DNA from: DATGFB01 sp032160545
GTDB taxonomy: Bacteria; Actinomycetota; Actinomycetes; Mycobacteriales; Jatrophihabitantaceae
Reading direction: 5' to 3'
NCBI GenBank assembly: GCA_032160545.1
Contig: JAVHVN010000078.1
Span: forward strand, 1 to 57,858
Length of the DNA: 57,858 nt
Part shown: one piece after another, positions 34,898 to 43,054 of the stretch
Position numbering within the stretch: the stretch's first letter is position 1
Layout of the letters: each line of letters begins with the position of its first letter
Made by a program: the position numbers and the translations under genes
Notes under the pieces: generated by a model
What the model saw: only the letters and a program-made list of their open reading frames with translations
Told to the model about the DNA's origin: nothing
Databases searched by the model: none

Positions 34898-35839
34898 TCA
34901 GATGATCGCGAGCGCATTCGCCGGCGACGCGACGCCGCCCGGCACGTACAACGGCGCGGCCACCACACAGGCCTCGTAGCTGCCGCGCAGGCCGCATGCG
35001 TGCGCCAACTCCTCGAGGTCCCAGAGCTCCCCCAGCGGCATGCCCAGCGCCGGGATGAGGCGCCGGTGCAAAGAACCGATCGCGGGATCCCCGGGCAGCA
35101 CCTCGACCGCCGGGTTGTCCGCGGCTACCGCGCTGACACCAAGGTCCCAGAGCAGGCGCGCCGTCGCCTCGGAACCCTCGAGTCCCGCCGACGGCGGCAT
35201 GTCGAGCGACTCCGCCACAACGCCGCCGGCGCGGCGGTATGCGGCGAGCCAGCCGGTGCGCACCAGCAACAGGTCGCCCGCCCGCACCGCTGACTGCTGG
35301 TGTCGCGCACACGCCTGCAGCTCATCAGCCGTGATCGGATGCGGGGCGAGTGGGTCGACCACCTCTCCGCGTGCGGCCCACCACGCAGGCAGATCGAGCA
35401 GGACCGCGCGAAGGACGAGCCCGAAACGGCTCAACGCGTCGATTCCGAGCTCGGGCACGGCCGGATCGTCCGCGGCAAGACCGCCGTAGTGACCGAACGA
35501 ACCGGCGCGAATGTGGCGCAGGCTGTCCCACTGGCTCGAGGCCTGCGGGTCGAGTCCGGTGATCTCGTCCTCGACCATGTTCCGGTTCCGGTCGAACACG
35601 CGATGCCCGAATGCGTTGCGCCCGTAGAGCGGTGGTCGCGGGAAGTCCAAGGGGAGGCACAGGTTGATCCGCCGGCCCTCACGAGGCACCCCCAGCGCGG
35701 CGAGAACGGTCTGCCCGGTGACGCGATTCATCGTGCCGAGCCGGTCGCCGGCACCCCACACCTGCCAGGCATGCCGCACGCCCGATCCACCGAGTTCGGG
35801 CAGCTCGTCATAGCCCGGCACCGACGCGTGCGCAGTCAT
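34898..35839 (-). CDS. cyclase-family protein (kynurenine-formamidase-like)
   Basis: 313 residues from ATG 35839. RLGTMNRVT near the start, ASSQWDSLRHIRAGSFGHYGG in the centre, and LLVRTGW plus DNPAVEV in the C-terminal half match the actinobacterial group of cyclase-family metal hydrolases. In kynurenine formamidase the metal motif is His-x-Gly-Thr-His-x-Asp; here the second His is Gln (QWD). This group is common next to acyl-CoA and SDR genes and is thought to hydrolyse cyclic or amide-like substrates, but no member I can name is characterised. It ends the operon 38687-34898; the APH gene is four bases upstream. Confidence 0.85.
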   Translation of the reverse strand: MTAHASVPGYDELPELGGSGVRHAWQVWGAGDRLGTMNRVTGQTVLAALGVPREGRRINLCLPLDFPRPPLYGRNAFGHRVFDRNRNMVEDEITGLDPQASSQWDSLRHIRAGSFGHYGGLAADDPAVPELGIDALSRFGLVLRAVLLDLPAWWAARGEVVDPLAPHPITADELQACARHQQSAVRAGDLLLVRTGWLAAYRRAGGVVAESLDMPPSAGLEGSEATARLLWDLGVSAVAADNPAVEVLPGDPAIGSLHRRLIPALGMPLGELWDLEELAHACGLRGSYEACVVAAPLYVPGGVASPANALAII

Positions 35840-35843
35840 TGCC

Positions 35844-36884
35844 TCACCGTCCCGCAGCGTCCGTCGCGGCCTGCGCGGCCTCGATCAACCGGTCGACGCG
35901 ATCGTCGAGATCGGCGTCGTCCGGTGCCCCGCCGGGGGCGCCGTACGCTCCACGCCGAGCACGCGCGTTCACTCCCGCGAGGATCGCCGCCAGGCGCCAC
36001 AGCGCGAAGGCCACGTAGAAGCCGAGATCCTCCACGGGACGACCGGTCAGCTCCGCATACCTGCGAGTCACCTCGTCGGAGGAACCGAAGCCGGCGGCCC
36101 GGGTCGGGACGGACAGCGGCAGGGCCACTTCTGGATCCGACGAACCCCAGTACGCGACCAGCCAGCCGAGGTCGGCCAGTGGGTCCCCCAGCGTGGCGAG
36201 TTCCCAGTCCAGTACGGCGCGAACGATGCCACCCGGCCCGACGATCACGTTGCCGGGGCGGAAGTCACCGTGGACGATCGTCACGCTCGCTTGCTCGGGC
36301 ACGCCCGCCTTCAGACGAGCGAGGACGTCGCGCATGGCAGCGCTCGTCGCCACGCCGAGGCTGTCGAGTTGGTGTTCCCATCGCGTCAGCTGACGAGGCA
36401 GGTAGGCGACACCCCGGCCGAGGTCAGCGAGCCCGATCTCCTGCGGGACGATCGCGTGCAGGCGCGCCAGCGCGTCCACCATGCTCGGGCCGACCCGGCC
36501 GCGGGCGGCTTCCTCGAGCTGGGTCTGCGCGGTGTGCAGGTCGCGCAGAACCACGCCGTCCACGTAGTCCATGACGATGAACGGTGCGCCGATCACCGAA
36601 TCGTCCGGACACGCCGCCAGCGTCGCCGGCACCGGCACTCCGGTGCCGTGCAAGGCCGTGATGATGCGGTGTTCGCGCAGCACGTCGTGCGCCGACGCGA
36701 TGACGCCGGACAGCGGCGGGCGCCGCAACACGGTCCGCGCACCGCGCGCGTCGGTCAGCAGGTAGGTCAGGTTCGACCGCCCGCCGGGGATCAGTCGTGC
36801 GGTGAGTGGCGGCTCGACCGGGACGCCTGCCTCGACCAGCCACGCCTCCACGGGCCGCATCGGCAGCTCGGTGCCGCCCGTCAT
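35844..36884 (-). CDS. aminoglycoside-phosphotransferase-like kinase (ACAD10/11 kinase-domain type)
   Basis: 346 residues from ATG 36884, overlapping the dehydrogenase stop by four bases. The kinase fold has a nucleotide-loop region GGRSNLTYLL, VDGVVLRD hinge, catalytic loop VHGDFRPGNVIV and metal motif LDWELATLGDPLADLGWL. This version is the one fused to acyl-CoA dehydrogenase in animal ACAD10/11 and separate as LvaA in Pseudomonas levulinate catabolism, where it phosphorylates a 4-hydroxyacyl-CoA. An ACAD10/11-like dehydrogenase is at 27791. I infer hydroxyacyl-CoA phosphorylation rather than antibiotic resistance. Confidence 0.87.
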   Translation of the reverse strand: MTGGTELPMRPVEAWLVEAGVPVEPPLTARLIPGGRSNLTYLLTDARGARTVLRRPPLSGVIASAHDVLREHRIITALHGTGVPVPATLAACPDDSVIGAPFIVMDYVDGVVLRDLHTAQTQLEEAARGRVGPSMVDALARLHAIVPQEIGLADLGRGVAYLPRQLTRWEHQLDSLGVATSAAMRDVLARLKAGVPEQASVTIVHGDFRPGNVIVGPGGIVRAVLDWELATLGDPLADLGWLVAYWGSSDPEVALPLSVPTRAAGFGSSDEVTRRYAELTGRPVEDLGFYVAFALWRLAAILAGVNARARRGAYGAPGGAPDDADLDDRVDRLIEAAQAATDAAGR

Positions 36885-37756
36885 GCGTCGTCGGCCGCGC
36901 GGGTGAGGCGGTTGCCGATCTCGGCGAACGTCTCGGCCGCATCGGCGTCAGGTCCCTGCCGGGCGATCAGGGATGCGTACGCGTCGCGCACCGCGCGGAT
37001 CAGGGCGGACGGGTCCGAGTCGAGCTCGGGTGTCCCCAGCATCGTGTCGAGGTTGGCCTGGTTCTGGCCCACGCGGTACGAGGACTCGACCGCATCAGGC
37101 AGCACGAATCGCGGCAGGAACTGCTCGGTCAGGTAGGAGCGCCCCGAGCAGGCGTTCACTGCGTCCAGCGCTCGCGTGGGCTCGACGCCGGCAGCGGCGA
37201 GGGCGGCGAACACCTCGGCCGCCGCCCAGAACGACGTCGCGAACAGGGTGTTGTTGGCAGCCTTCACGAGGTGCGCGGATCCGACGTCGCCGGTTCGCAC
37301 CAAGCGACTGCTGACCGCCAGGAGGACGTCGCGAACGCGATCGAGAGCGCCGTCCGCCCCGCCGACGAGCATCGTGAGCTCGCCGGTCCGCGCGGCATGT
37401 GCCATTCCCGACACCGGGGCGTCGAGGAGGTCGACGCCGACGCCGGCGAACCGGGCTGCCAGAGCCCGGGTGACCTCCGGCTCGCCGGACGTGCAGTCGA
37501 CCCAGACGGTTCCGGCGCGAAGCGACGGCAGCACGCGGTCGACGACGTCGACCACGACGGCGGACGACGCGAGGCACGTCACCACGACGTCGGACGCGCC
37601 GACCTCGTCCAGCCCGACGGCTCGGCTGCCGTACTCGGCGCTGTGCCGGGTGGCGACCGACGCGGTGCGGTTCCAGACCGCGGTGTCGAAGCGGCCGGCG
37701 ACCCGTCCGGCCATGGGGTAGCCCATCGCACCGAGGCCCAGAAAGGCGACCTTCAT
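36881..37756 (-). CDS. 3-hydroxyisobutyrate-dehydrogenase-family oxidoreductase
   Basis: 291 residues from ATG 37756. The N-terminal Rossmann motif is FLGLGAMGYPMAGR, followed by WNRT (Arg suggests NADP), DAPVSGMAHAARTGELTMLVGG for substrate binding, and catalytic Lys in LVKAANNTLF. It oxidises a beta-hydroxy acid or reduces a semialdehyde. It is between an SDR (13 bases upstream) and the APH-like kinase (four-base overlap), so the three are made together. A second, diverged family member is at 46523. Confidence 0.9.
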   Translation of the reverse strand: MKVAFLGLGAMGYPMAGRVAGRFDTAVWNRTASVATRHSAEYGSRAVGLDEVGASDVVVTCLASSAVVVDVVDRVLPSLRAGTVWVDCTSGEPEVTRALAARFAGVGVDLLDAPVSGMAHAARTGELTMLVGGADGALDRVRDVLLAVSSRLVRTGDVGSAHLVKAANNTLFATSFWAAAEVFAALAAAGVEPTRALDAVNACSGRSYLTEQFLPRFVLPDAVESSYRVGQNQANLDTMLGTPELDSDPSALIRAVRDAYASLIARQGPDADAAETFAEIGNRLTRAADDA

Positions 37757-37769
37757 CTGATCGAGGTCC

Positions 37770-38687
37770 TCATTGGACGGCCGGCGGGCGAGTGGCGTTG
37801 ACCGCCGGATCCTCGAGGTACTGCACGAGCAGCGGCTGGTTCGTCCATCGCGCCGGAGTGCGGAACCAGCCGCCCGCCGACAGCGTCCCGCCGTCCGCGG
37901 TCACCGTGTCGCCGACCACCCAGGTGTTCATCGGGCCGGCGAGGAACACCGCCAGCGTGGCGACCTCCTCCGGCTCCGCGTAGTGCCCGGCCGGTACCCA
38001 GACCGGGACCAGCCGCTGGTACTCGTCGGGCAGTTGGTAGTGACCGACCTGGTAGGCGCGCGTCTTGTCGACCGCGATCGCGGTGACGATGATGCCGCTG
38101 GGCGCCAGCTCGACCGCGAGACTCTTCGTGAAGCCGTCGATCGCCCGCTTGAACGCGGCGTACACCGCGAGGTCCGGCGCGGCACGGGCGCCCTCGACCG
38201 AGGAGAAGTTGAGGATCCGGCCCCAGCCACCGGCCTTCATCATGGGCACGAACTCGCGGCACAACCGGAAGACGTGCAACAGGTTGACCTCGTAGAGGCG
38301 TTGCCACATCTGCTCGGTGCCGAGTTCGATCGGTGCCGCACTGGCCAGGTGCTCGCCGAGGCCGTTGACGAGGATGTCCACCCGCCGGCCGCCGGCCCGG
38401 GCGACCTCGGCCAGTTCCGCCACGCCGGATTCCGTGCAGAGGTCGGTGACGACGGTCGTGATCGTGCCGCGACCTGCTGACCGGACGCGGGACTCGAGCG
38501 CGGCGAGGCGTTCGCGGTCGATGTCGGCGGCGATGACGTCCGCACCGAGGCTCGCCATGATCGTCGCGATGCTCGAGCCGATGGCACCGCCCGCTGCGCT
38601 GATGACCGCGACCCGGCCGGACAGGAGCCCGGGTTCGAACCCGTAGGTCGGGGGCGCCGCCGGTGAAGCGATCGGATCGGCCGTCAC
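37770..38687 (-). CDS. short-chain dehydrogenase/reductase
   Basis: 305 residues from GTG 38687. The cofactor motif is the variant SAAGGAIGSS, with NGLG in place of NNAG, and catalytic Ser/Tyr/Lys in SSVEGARAAPDLAVYAAFK. The C-terminal 40 residues (after DGGTLSAGGWF) extend beyond a normal SDR. First gene of the operon 38687-34898. A -10-like TATAAG ends seven bases before the GTG with no ribosome site, suggesting a leaderless transcript. Substrate unknown. Confidence 0.85.
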   Translation of the reverse strand: MTADPIASPAAPPTYGFEPGLLSGRVAVISAAGGAIGSSIATIMASLGADVIAADIDRERLAALESRVRSAGRGTITTVVTDLCTESGVAELAEVARAGGRRVDILVNGLGEHLASAAPIELGTEQMWQRLYEVNLLHVFRLCREFVPMMKAGGWGRILNFSSVEGARAAPDLAVYAAFKRAIDGFTKSLAVELAPSGIIVTAIAVDKTRAYQVGHYQLPDEYQRLVPVWVPAGHYAEPEEVATLAVFLAGPMNTWVVGDTVTADGGTLSAGGWFRTPARWTNQPLLVQYLEDPAVNATRPPAVQ

Positions 38688-38694
38688 GCCCTTA

Positions 38695-38700
38695 CTTATA
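38695..38700 (-). promoter_or_regulatory. -10 box giving a probable leaderless mRNA
   Basis: On the minus strand TATAAG is followed by seven bases and then the GTG start codon, so transcription should begin at or next to the start codon. The surrounding stretch (38691-38709) is AT-rich in a GC-rich genome and includes TTAT...ATAA inverted arms. Confidence 0.5.
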
Positions 38701-38731
38701 TATCATAACGCTGATAGCCGAAACCCCGGCG

Positions 38732-39637
38732 TCAGCTGCCGCGCAGCGCGACCGTCGCCGCGGCGGTGTCGACCGAACCCTCGTCGACGGCGTACAGCAG
38801 GCTCGCGTCCAGGTGCAGGCGGGCCTGGCGCTGCACCCTGTCGACGTCGCCCTCCTCGATGTATTTGAGGATGCGCGCGTGGGCCTTCGTACCGGACAGC
38901 CGACGCTTGGCGTCCGGGAATCCGCCGGACTCGTCGGCAGAGCGCGCCCACGCCTCCTCGCGGCTCGTCCACAAGGATTCCAGGGCGCCGATGACCAGCT
39001 TGATGGTCTCGTTGCCGCAACTCTCGACGAGCACCTCGTGAAAGCGACGCGACGTCACCGTGAACTCGAGCGGATCGTCCAGGGCAGCCAGCGTCGCCTC
39101 GTGCAACTCGGTCAGGTGCGGCAGCACTGCCTCCATGCGATCCGGCCGCTGCGCGCACAAGCCGGCACACACCGGCTCGATCGACAGGAGCGCCTCGCGC
39201 ACGTCGACCATCTGGACACCTCTGGACTGCAGCACGAGTCCGACCGAGTACGCCGCGTTCGCCGCGCGCGGCACGTGCACCGTGGCGCCACCGCGATTGC
39301 CCCGATGCACGGTGATCAGCCCCTCGGCCTCGAGGATGCGCAGGGCCTCCCGCAAGGACGGACGGCTCACCCGGAACTCCTGCAGCAGATCCTCCTGGCG
39401 CGGCAGCATCGCGCCGTCCTTCAGGTCCCCGCTCACGATGCGCTCGCGAAGCGCCTCGGCGACCATCTCTGCCAATCGCGGCTGACGGATCTGCACCCCG
39501 GGCTCTCCTGCCGCCGACGACCGTTGCACTCCGAGCGGACCAGACCCTACCGCGTTGGCGCGTCCGGGGCGCGGACTTGCGGCTCGGCGCGAGCGGACAA
39601 CCGGTCCGCCGTCGTTCGGGTTCGACTGGACGCTCAC
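38732..39637 (-). CDS. GntR-family regulator (FadR-type, FCD domain)
   Basis: 301 residues from GTG 39637, which overlaps the alcohol dehydrogenase stop (GTGA). After a 45-residue disordered N-terminus, a winged helix reads LAEMVAEALRERIVSGDLKDGAMLP, then EFRVSRPSLREALRILEAEGLI and HRGNRGG. The C-terminal FCD domain (about 130-280) has RFHEVLVESCGN and KAHARILKYIEEGD, whose Asp/His residues usually bind a metal and sense a carboxylate. A competing frame at 38703-39650 is a shadow. It probably represses its own operon and the divergent-facing SDR operon. Confidence 0.9.
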   Translation of the reverse strand: MSVQSNPNDGGPVVRSRRAASPRPGRANAVGSGPLGVQRSSAAGEPGVQIRQPRLAEMVAEALRERIVSGDLKDGAMLPRQEDLLQEFRVSRPSLREALRILEAEGLITVHRGNRGGATVHVPRAANAAYSVGLVLQSRGVQMVDVREALLSIEPVCAGLCAQRPDRMEAVLPHLTELHEATLAALDDPLEFTVTSRRFHEVLVESCGNETIKLVIGALESLWTSREEAWARSADESGGFPDAKRRLSGTKAHARILKYIEEGDVDRVQRQARLHLDASLLYAVDEGSVDTAAATVALRGS

Positions 39638-40755
39638 GAGTAGTCACCATCGAGTTCGGGGCAGACGACCACCTTTATCGCGTCGGCGACGCCGGTCGAG
39701 GGGGACACGGTGTCGATCGCCACGCCGGTCTGGCTCAGCCCGAACCGATGGGTCACCAGCGGTGCCAGCCGGGCGACGTTCGCGGCGAGCAGGGCGGCGG
39801 CCGGAGCGGCGGCGACGGTTCGGTTGGAGAGCACACCCTGCCACCGGATCTGGTTCCAGATCAGGTGCGCGAGCGGCAGGCCGACATCACCGGGAGCGCT
39901 GATCGGGCTGGCCGCCGCGATCGTGCCGCGCCGACGTACCAGCAACGGCGCCAGACCGGCCGATTCCGCGCTTCCGGAGACGTCGAGCAGCCGATCGGCC
40001 ATAGCCCCGTTCGTAATCCGCTGCACCGCGGCGAGGACGGGCTCGTCACCGTCCGCGTGCAGCGTCTCGTCCGCTCCCAGCGTCAGCCCCGCCCGCAGGC
40101 GGGCTGCGTCGCGCCGCAGACCCACGAGGATCACCCGAGCCGCTCCCCGCGCCTTGGCCACCAGGCACGCCGCCAGCCCCTGCGGGCCGGGCCCGAGCAC
40201 GACGACCGACTCCATCGGCTGCACGTCGGCGCCGATCGGCCCCAGCCAGTCCAGCGCGTTGGCCAGCGGGCTGAACCACCCGGCGGCGACGTCGGCCGGT
40301 ACGTCCAGCGGCAGCTTGGTGACCGTCGTGCCCGGCGCCAGGTACATGTACTCGGCGCACCCGCCCCACAGTGCCGGCGCCACCGCGGTCGTGACGTTGG
40401 AGCCGTAGCTGCGCGACGCGGCGCACACCTGCGCATGTCCGGCCAGGCAATCGCGGCACGCGCCGCACGAGATGCCCGCCTCGACAGCCACCCGATCGCC
40501 GGGCCGGACCTGCCACAGCTGCGCCGCCAGATCGCCCACGTCGACGATGCGCCCGACCACCTCGTGGCCGATGACGCGGGGCACATCCGTCGGCGCGGCG
40601 CGCCAATGCACGTCCGTGCCGCAGATTCCGTTGGCCTCGACCGCGAGCAGCGCACTGTGGGCGTCGATCTGCGGCCGGTCGAAGGTCTGTACCTCGATGG
40701 CCATCGGACCGATCAGCACGGCCGCCCGCACGCCAGCCCGCGTAGTCGAGGCCAT
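39634..40755 (-). CDS. zinc-dependent alcohol dehydrogenase (MDR family)
   Basis: 373 residues from ATG 40755 with GGGAG upstream. The medium-chain fold shows catalytic-zinc ligands in GICGTDVHW and VIGHEVVG, a structural-zinc lobe with four Cys (GISCGACRDCLAGHAQVC), and the cofactor motif VVLGPGPQGLAA. It oxidises an alcohol to an aldehyde or ketone with NAD(P). Made with the GntR regulator, whose start overlaps its stop, under the palindrome at 40789-40808. Confidence 0.9.
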   Translation of the reverse strand: MASTTRAGVRAAVLIGPMAIEVQTFDRPQIDAHSALLAVEANGICGTDVHWRAAPTDVPRVIGHEVVGRIVDVGDLAAQLWQVRPGDRVAVEAGISCGACRDCLAGHAQVCAASRSYGSNVTTAVAPALWGGCAEYMYLAPGTTVTKLPLDVPADVAAGWFSPLANALDWLGPIGADVQPMESVVVLGPGPQGLAACLVAKARGAARVILVGLRRDAARLRAGLTLGADETLHADGDEPVLAAVQRITNGAMADRLLDVSGSAESAGLAPLLVRRRGTIAAASPISAPGDVGLPLAHLIWNQIRWQGVLSNRTVAAAPAAALLAANVARLAPLVTHRFGLSQTGVAIDTVSPSTGVADAIKVVVCPELDGDYS

Positions 40756-40788
40756 TCGTCACTCCCGTCCGGCGTAGCGCACCATCGT

Positions 40789-40808
40789 GTATTTGATTTA
40801 ACCAATAC
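40789..40808. promoter_or_regulatory. 20-bp imperfect palindrome upstream of the alcohol dehydrogenase-GntR operon
   Basis: GTATTTGATTTAACCAATAC reads GTATTGGTTAAATCAAATAC on the other strand, with 7 of 10 half-site bases symmetric. It is an AT-rich island 34 bases ahead of ATG 40755 and is the best candidate for a GntR autoregulatory site. Confidence 0.5.
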
Positions 40809-40828
40809 CACGCGCGCTCAGCCAGCGG

Positions 40829-42496
40829 TTAGTCCCGCCCGACAACCCCCAGTTCCGCCATCCGGCGCCGGATGTCCTCGCGGAGCACCGACTTCGCGAG
40901 CTTCCCGCCGGGAGCCACCGGTAGCGCGTCCACGACGATCAGGTGCTCGGGGAACCACTCCTTGCTCACGCCGCGCGCCGCCAGGTGGCCGCGAACGTCG
41001 TCGAGCGTGATCTCCACGCCGGCTGCCGGCACCACGTAGATACAGACGCGCTCGCCGAAGACCTCGTCCGGCATCGCCACGGCGGCGCAGCGGATCAGAC
41101 CCGGCATGCTGCTCACCTCGTCCTCGACGGCCGGCGCGCTGATGTTCTTGCCGCCGCGGATGATGAAGTCCGAGGTGCGCCCCACGATCGTGAGATAGCC
41201 CTCGTCGTCGATCGTCACGAGATCACCCATCAGCATCCAGCCGTCAGGAGTGAACAGCTCGGCGTTGGCGGCCGGATCCTGGTAGTACCCGCGCGATCGC
41301 ACGATGCCGATCGAGGCGGGACGGCCCGCCCCGGCAGCGAATTCGATCTCCGCTCCGTCCTCACCGAACAGCCGGACCTCGGTCTCCGGAATGATGCGAC
41401 CGCCGGTCGTGAGGCGCCTTTCCCGCGGGTCGTCGACGGTGGTGTAGCTCTGCACGCCGGTCTCGTTCGACCCGTACATGTTGAGGATCGTGGCACCGGT
41501 GCGCTTCTCGAACTCCTCGGCCTTGGAATACGGCACCGCCTCGCCGCCGGTGTACATCACGCGCAGGCTGCCCAGGTCGAATCGATCGAATTCGGGGTCG
41601 CCCAGCAGCATCACGAACTGGGTCGACACCGCCATGAACACGGTGACCTGCTCGGCCTCGAGCATCCGAAGCGTCTCGACAGTGTCGAATCGCGGCAGCA
41701 CAACCGTCGCTGCGCCGAGCAGCGTCGGTGTGAAGTGGGCAGTCCACAGGCCGAACCCGAACGGAGCCGGGACGACGCTCATGCAGACCTCGTCGGTCGT
41801 CAGCGCCCCGGCGTCGACCGCGTAGTCGTGATACTTCAGCCAGCGCCGCTCGTCGTGAGCTACACACTTGGGCAGGCCCGTCGTGCCGGAGGTCGAGTTC
41901 AGCAGGGCAAGCTCGTCGGTCGGGGTCCGCCGGCCGGCGATCAGCTGGTTCGCGGACGCGACCGCGGCAGCACCGACCGGTGCTCCAGTGGCGGGGTCGA
42001 GGGCTGCGTCGACCCGCCCGTGTGGCACCGGCACCACGTCATAGACGTCGACATATCGCCGCAGCGCCGGCAGGTCGGCCCGCAGCCGCTCGAAGAGCTC
42101 GACCGTGTCGACCCTGCCGATCTGCGGAACCGTGATCAGCGTCGTGGCCTCGCCGCGCGCGAGCAGGTGGCGCACTTCGCGCTCGCCGGAGCGCGCACCG
42201 ATCCCGGTGAACACGACGCCCGCGCGGATGCACGCCGACATCGCCACGTGTACCACGCAGCCGTCCGGGATCCAGATCGCGACGTGCGCTCCCCGCTCGA
42301 GCCCGAGTTCGGTGATGTGCGCGGCCAGCAGGCTGATGTACTGGTCGTACGCGACCCAGGACATTCGGCCCGCAGGTTCGACATACGCGGACTCGGTCGG
42401 TTTGGTGGCCGCCCAATGGGCGATCGCCTCGTCGAGGTTGTTCCACCGCGGGACGGCAGCCAAGGTGGCGGCCCGGGGCAGCTCGTAGTCGATCAC
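40829..42496 (-). CDS. acyl-CoA synthetase / benzoate-CoA-ligase-like AMP ligase
   Basis: 555 residues. GTG 42496 is chosen for its AAGGAG site; the longer frame overlaps the thioesterase. P-loop STSGTTGLPKC (about residue 205), MYGSNETGVQSY, GWMLMGDLVTID, GRTSDFIIRGGKNISAPAVE and the catalytic Lys in PVAPGGKLAKS are all present. The GGKNIS hinge and ligand pocket resemble 2,3-dihydroxybenzoate/benzoate-type ligases rather than FadD3. It activates an unknown acid. The thioesterase gene lies 16 bases upstream, an arrangement that would both make and relieve acyl-CoA. Confidence 0.9.
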   Translation of the reverse strand: MIDYELPRAATLAAVPRWNNLDEAIAHWAATKPTESAYVEPAGRMSWVAYDQYISLLAAHITELGLERGAHVAIWIPDGCVVHVAMSACIRAGVVFTGIGARSGEREVRHLLARGEATTLITVPQIGRVDTVELFERLRADLPALRRYVDVYDVVPVPHGRVDAALDPATGAPVGAAAVASANQLIAGRRTPTDELALLNSTSGTTGLPKCVAHDERRWLKYHDYAVDAGALTTDEVCMSVVPAPFGFGLWTAHFTPTLLGAATVVLPRFDTVETLRMLEAEQVTVFMAVSTQFVMLLGDPEFDRFDLGSLRVMYTGGEAVPYSKAEEFEKRTGATILNMYGSNETGVQSYTTVDDPRERRLTTGGRIIPETEVRLFGEDGAEIEFAAGAGRPASIGIVRSRGYYQDPAANAELFTPDGWMLMGDLVTIDDEGYLTIVGRTSDFIIRGGKNISAPAVEDEVSSMPGLIRCAAVAMPDEVFGERVCIYVVPAAGVEITLDDVRGHLAARGVSKEWFPEHLIVVDALPVAPGGKLAKSVLREDIRRRMAELGVVGRD

Positions 42497-42512
42497 GCAC
42501 GCTCCTTGTCGA

Positions 42513-42932
42513 TCAGCCGAGCAGGTTCTTGATGAGTTCGGGCACCGGCGCGGACCGGCCTTCACGATCCACCCCCACCAGCGAGAGCGTGGCGCGGGCC
42601 ACCTCGAGGCCGTCGCCGGCGCGCGTCATCGCATAGTCGAGCCGGTACGACCGGACGCCTACGGCGCCGACGGCCATGCTGATGTCGATCCGGTCGTAGG
42701 GGCGCACGACCGCCAGGTATTCACACGTCGTGGCCCGGGTCACCACCGACGCTCCGCACCGGTCGTACAGTTCGGGGAATCGCACGTCATGTCCAAGCAG
42801 CCACTCGGTGTGAAGTCGCTCGAGCCACGGGAACCACGCGGCAAAATAGATGATGCCCGCTGCATCGGTGTCCGCGTAGACGATGACGATCTGCCTTCGC
42901 GAGAGCACGCTCGTGCCGTCGTCAACCGACAT
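42513..42932 (-). CDS. 4-hydroxybenzoyl-CoA-thioesterase-type hotdog protein
   Basis: 139 residues from ATG 42932, a single hotdog domain. The active-site signature YADTDAAGIIYFAAWFPW near residue 19 carries the catalytic Asp of the 4HBT/YbgC group. It hydrolyses an acyl-CoA to free acid and CoA. First gene of the minus-strand operon with the CoA ligase, divergent from the VOC operon across KstR2-like site 5. On the minus strand TACTAT (43003-43008) next to that site is a plausible -10. Confidence 0.88.
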   Translation of the reverse strand: MSVDDGTSVLSRRQIVIVYADTDAAGIIYFAAWFPWLERLHTEWLLGHDVRFPELYDRCGASVVTRATTCEYLAVVRPYDRIDISMAVGAVGVRSYRLDYAMTRAGDGLEVARATLSLVGVDREGRSAPVPELIKNLLG

Positions 42933-43012
42933 GTCGCCACCCGATCACATGAGGACCGCGCCTTGCCGTCGAGCGGCGGTCCGGAACTCGTACCGAGGCG
43001 CAATAGTAGCCA

Positions 43013-43026
43013 AGCAAGCGCTTGGC
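43013..43026. promoter_or_regulatory. KstR2-type operator, one mismatch (site 5)
   Basis: AGCAAGCGCTTGGC has the full CAAGCGCTTG core and differs from AnCAAGnnCTTGnT only at the last base. It lies in the divergent gap between the thioesterase and VOC genes, so it could control both operons. Confidence 0.7.
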
Positions 43027-43054
43027 CGCACACCAACCCACGGATGGAGCACCT

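Noticed and set aside
35844..36884. Aminoglycoside resistance gene
   Set aside because: The APH fold here is the ACAD10/11-linked type in an operon with acyl-CoA and dehydrogenase genes, not a resistance context.
38703..39650. A slightly longer minus-strand frame over the GntR gene
   Set aside because: Only the frame 38732-39637 gives the winged helix and FCD motifs.
40829..42496. The CoA ligase as FadD3 (HIP-CoA ligase)
   Set aside because: Its P-loop and C-terminal segments differ from FadD3 as I recall it and look like benzoate-type ligases; so no fadD3 call was made.
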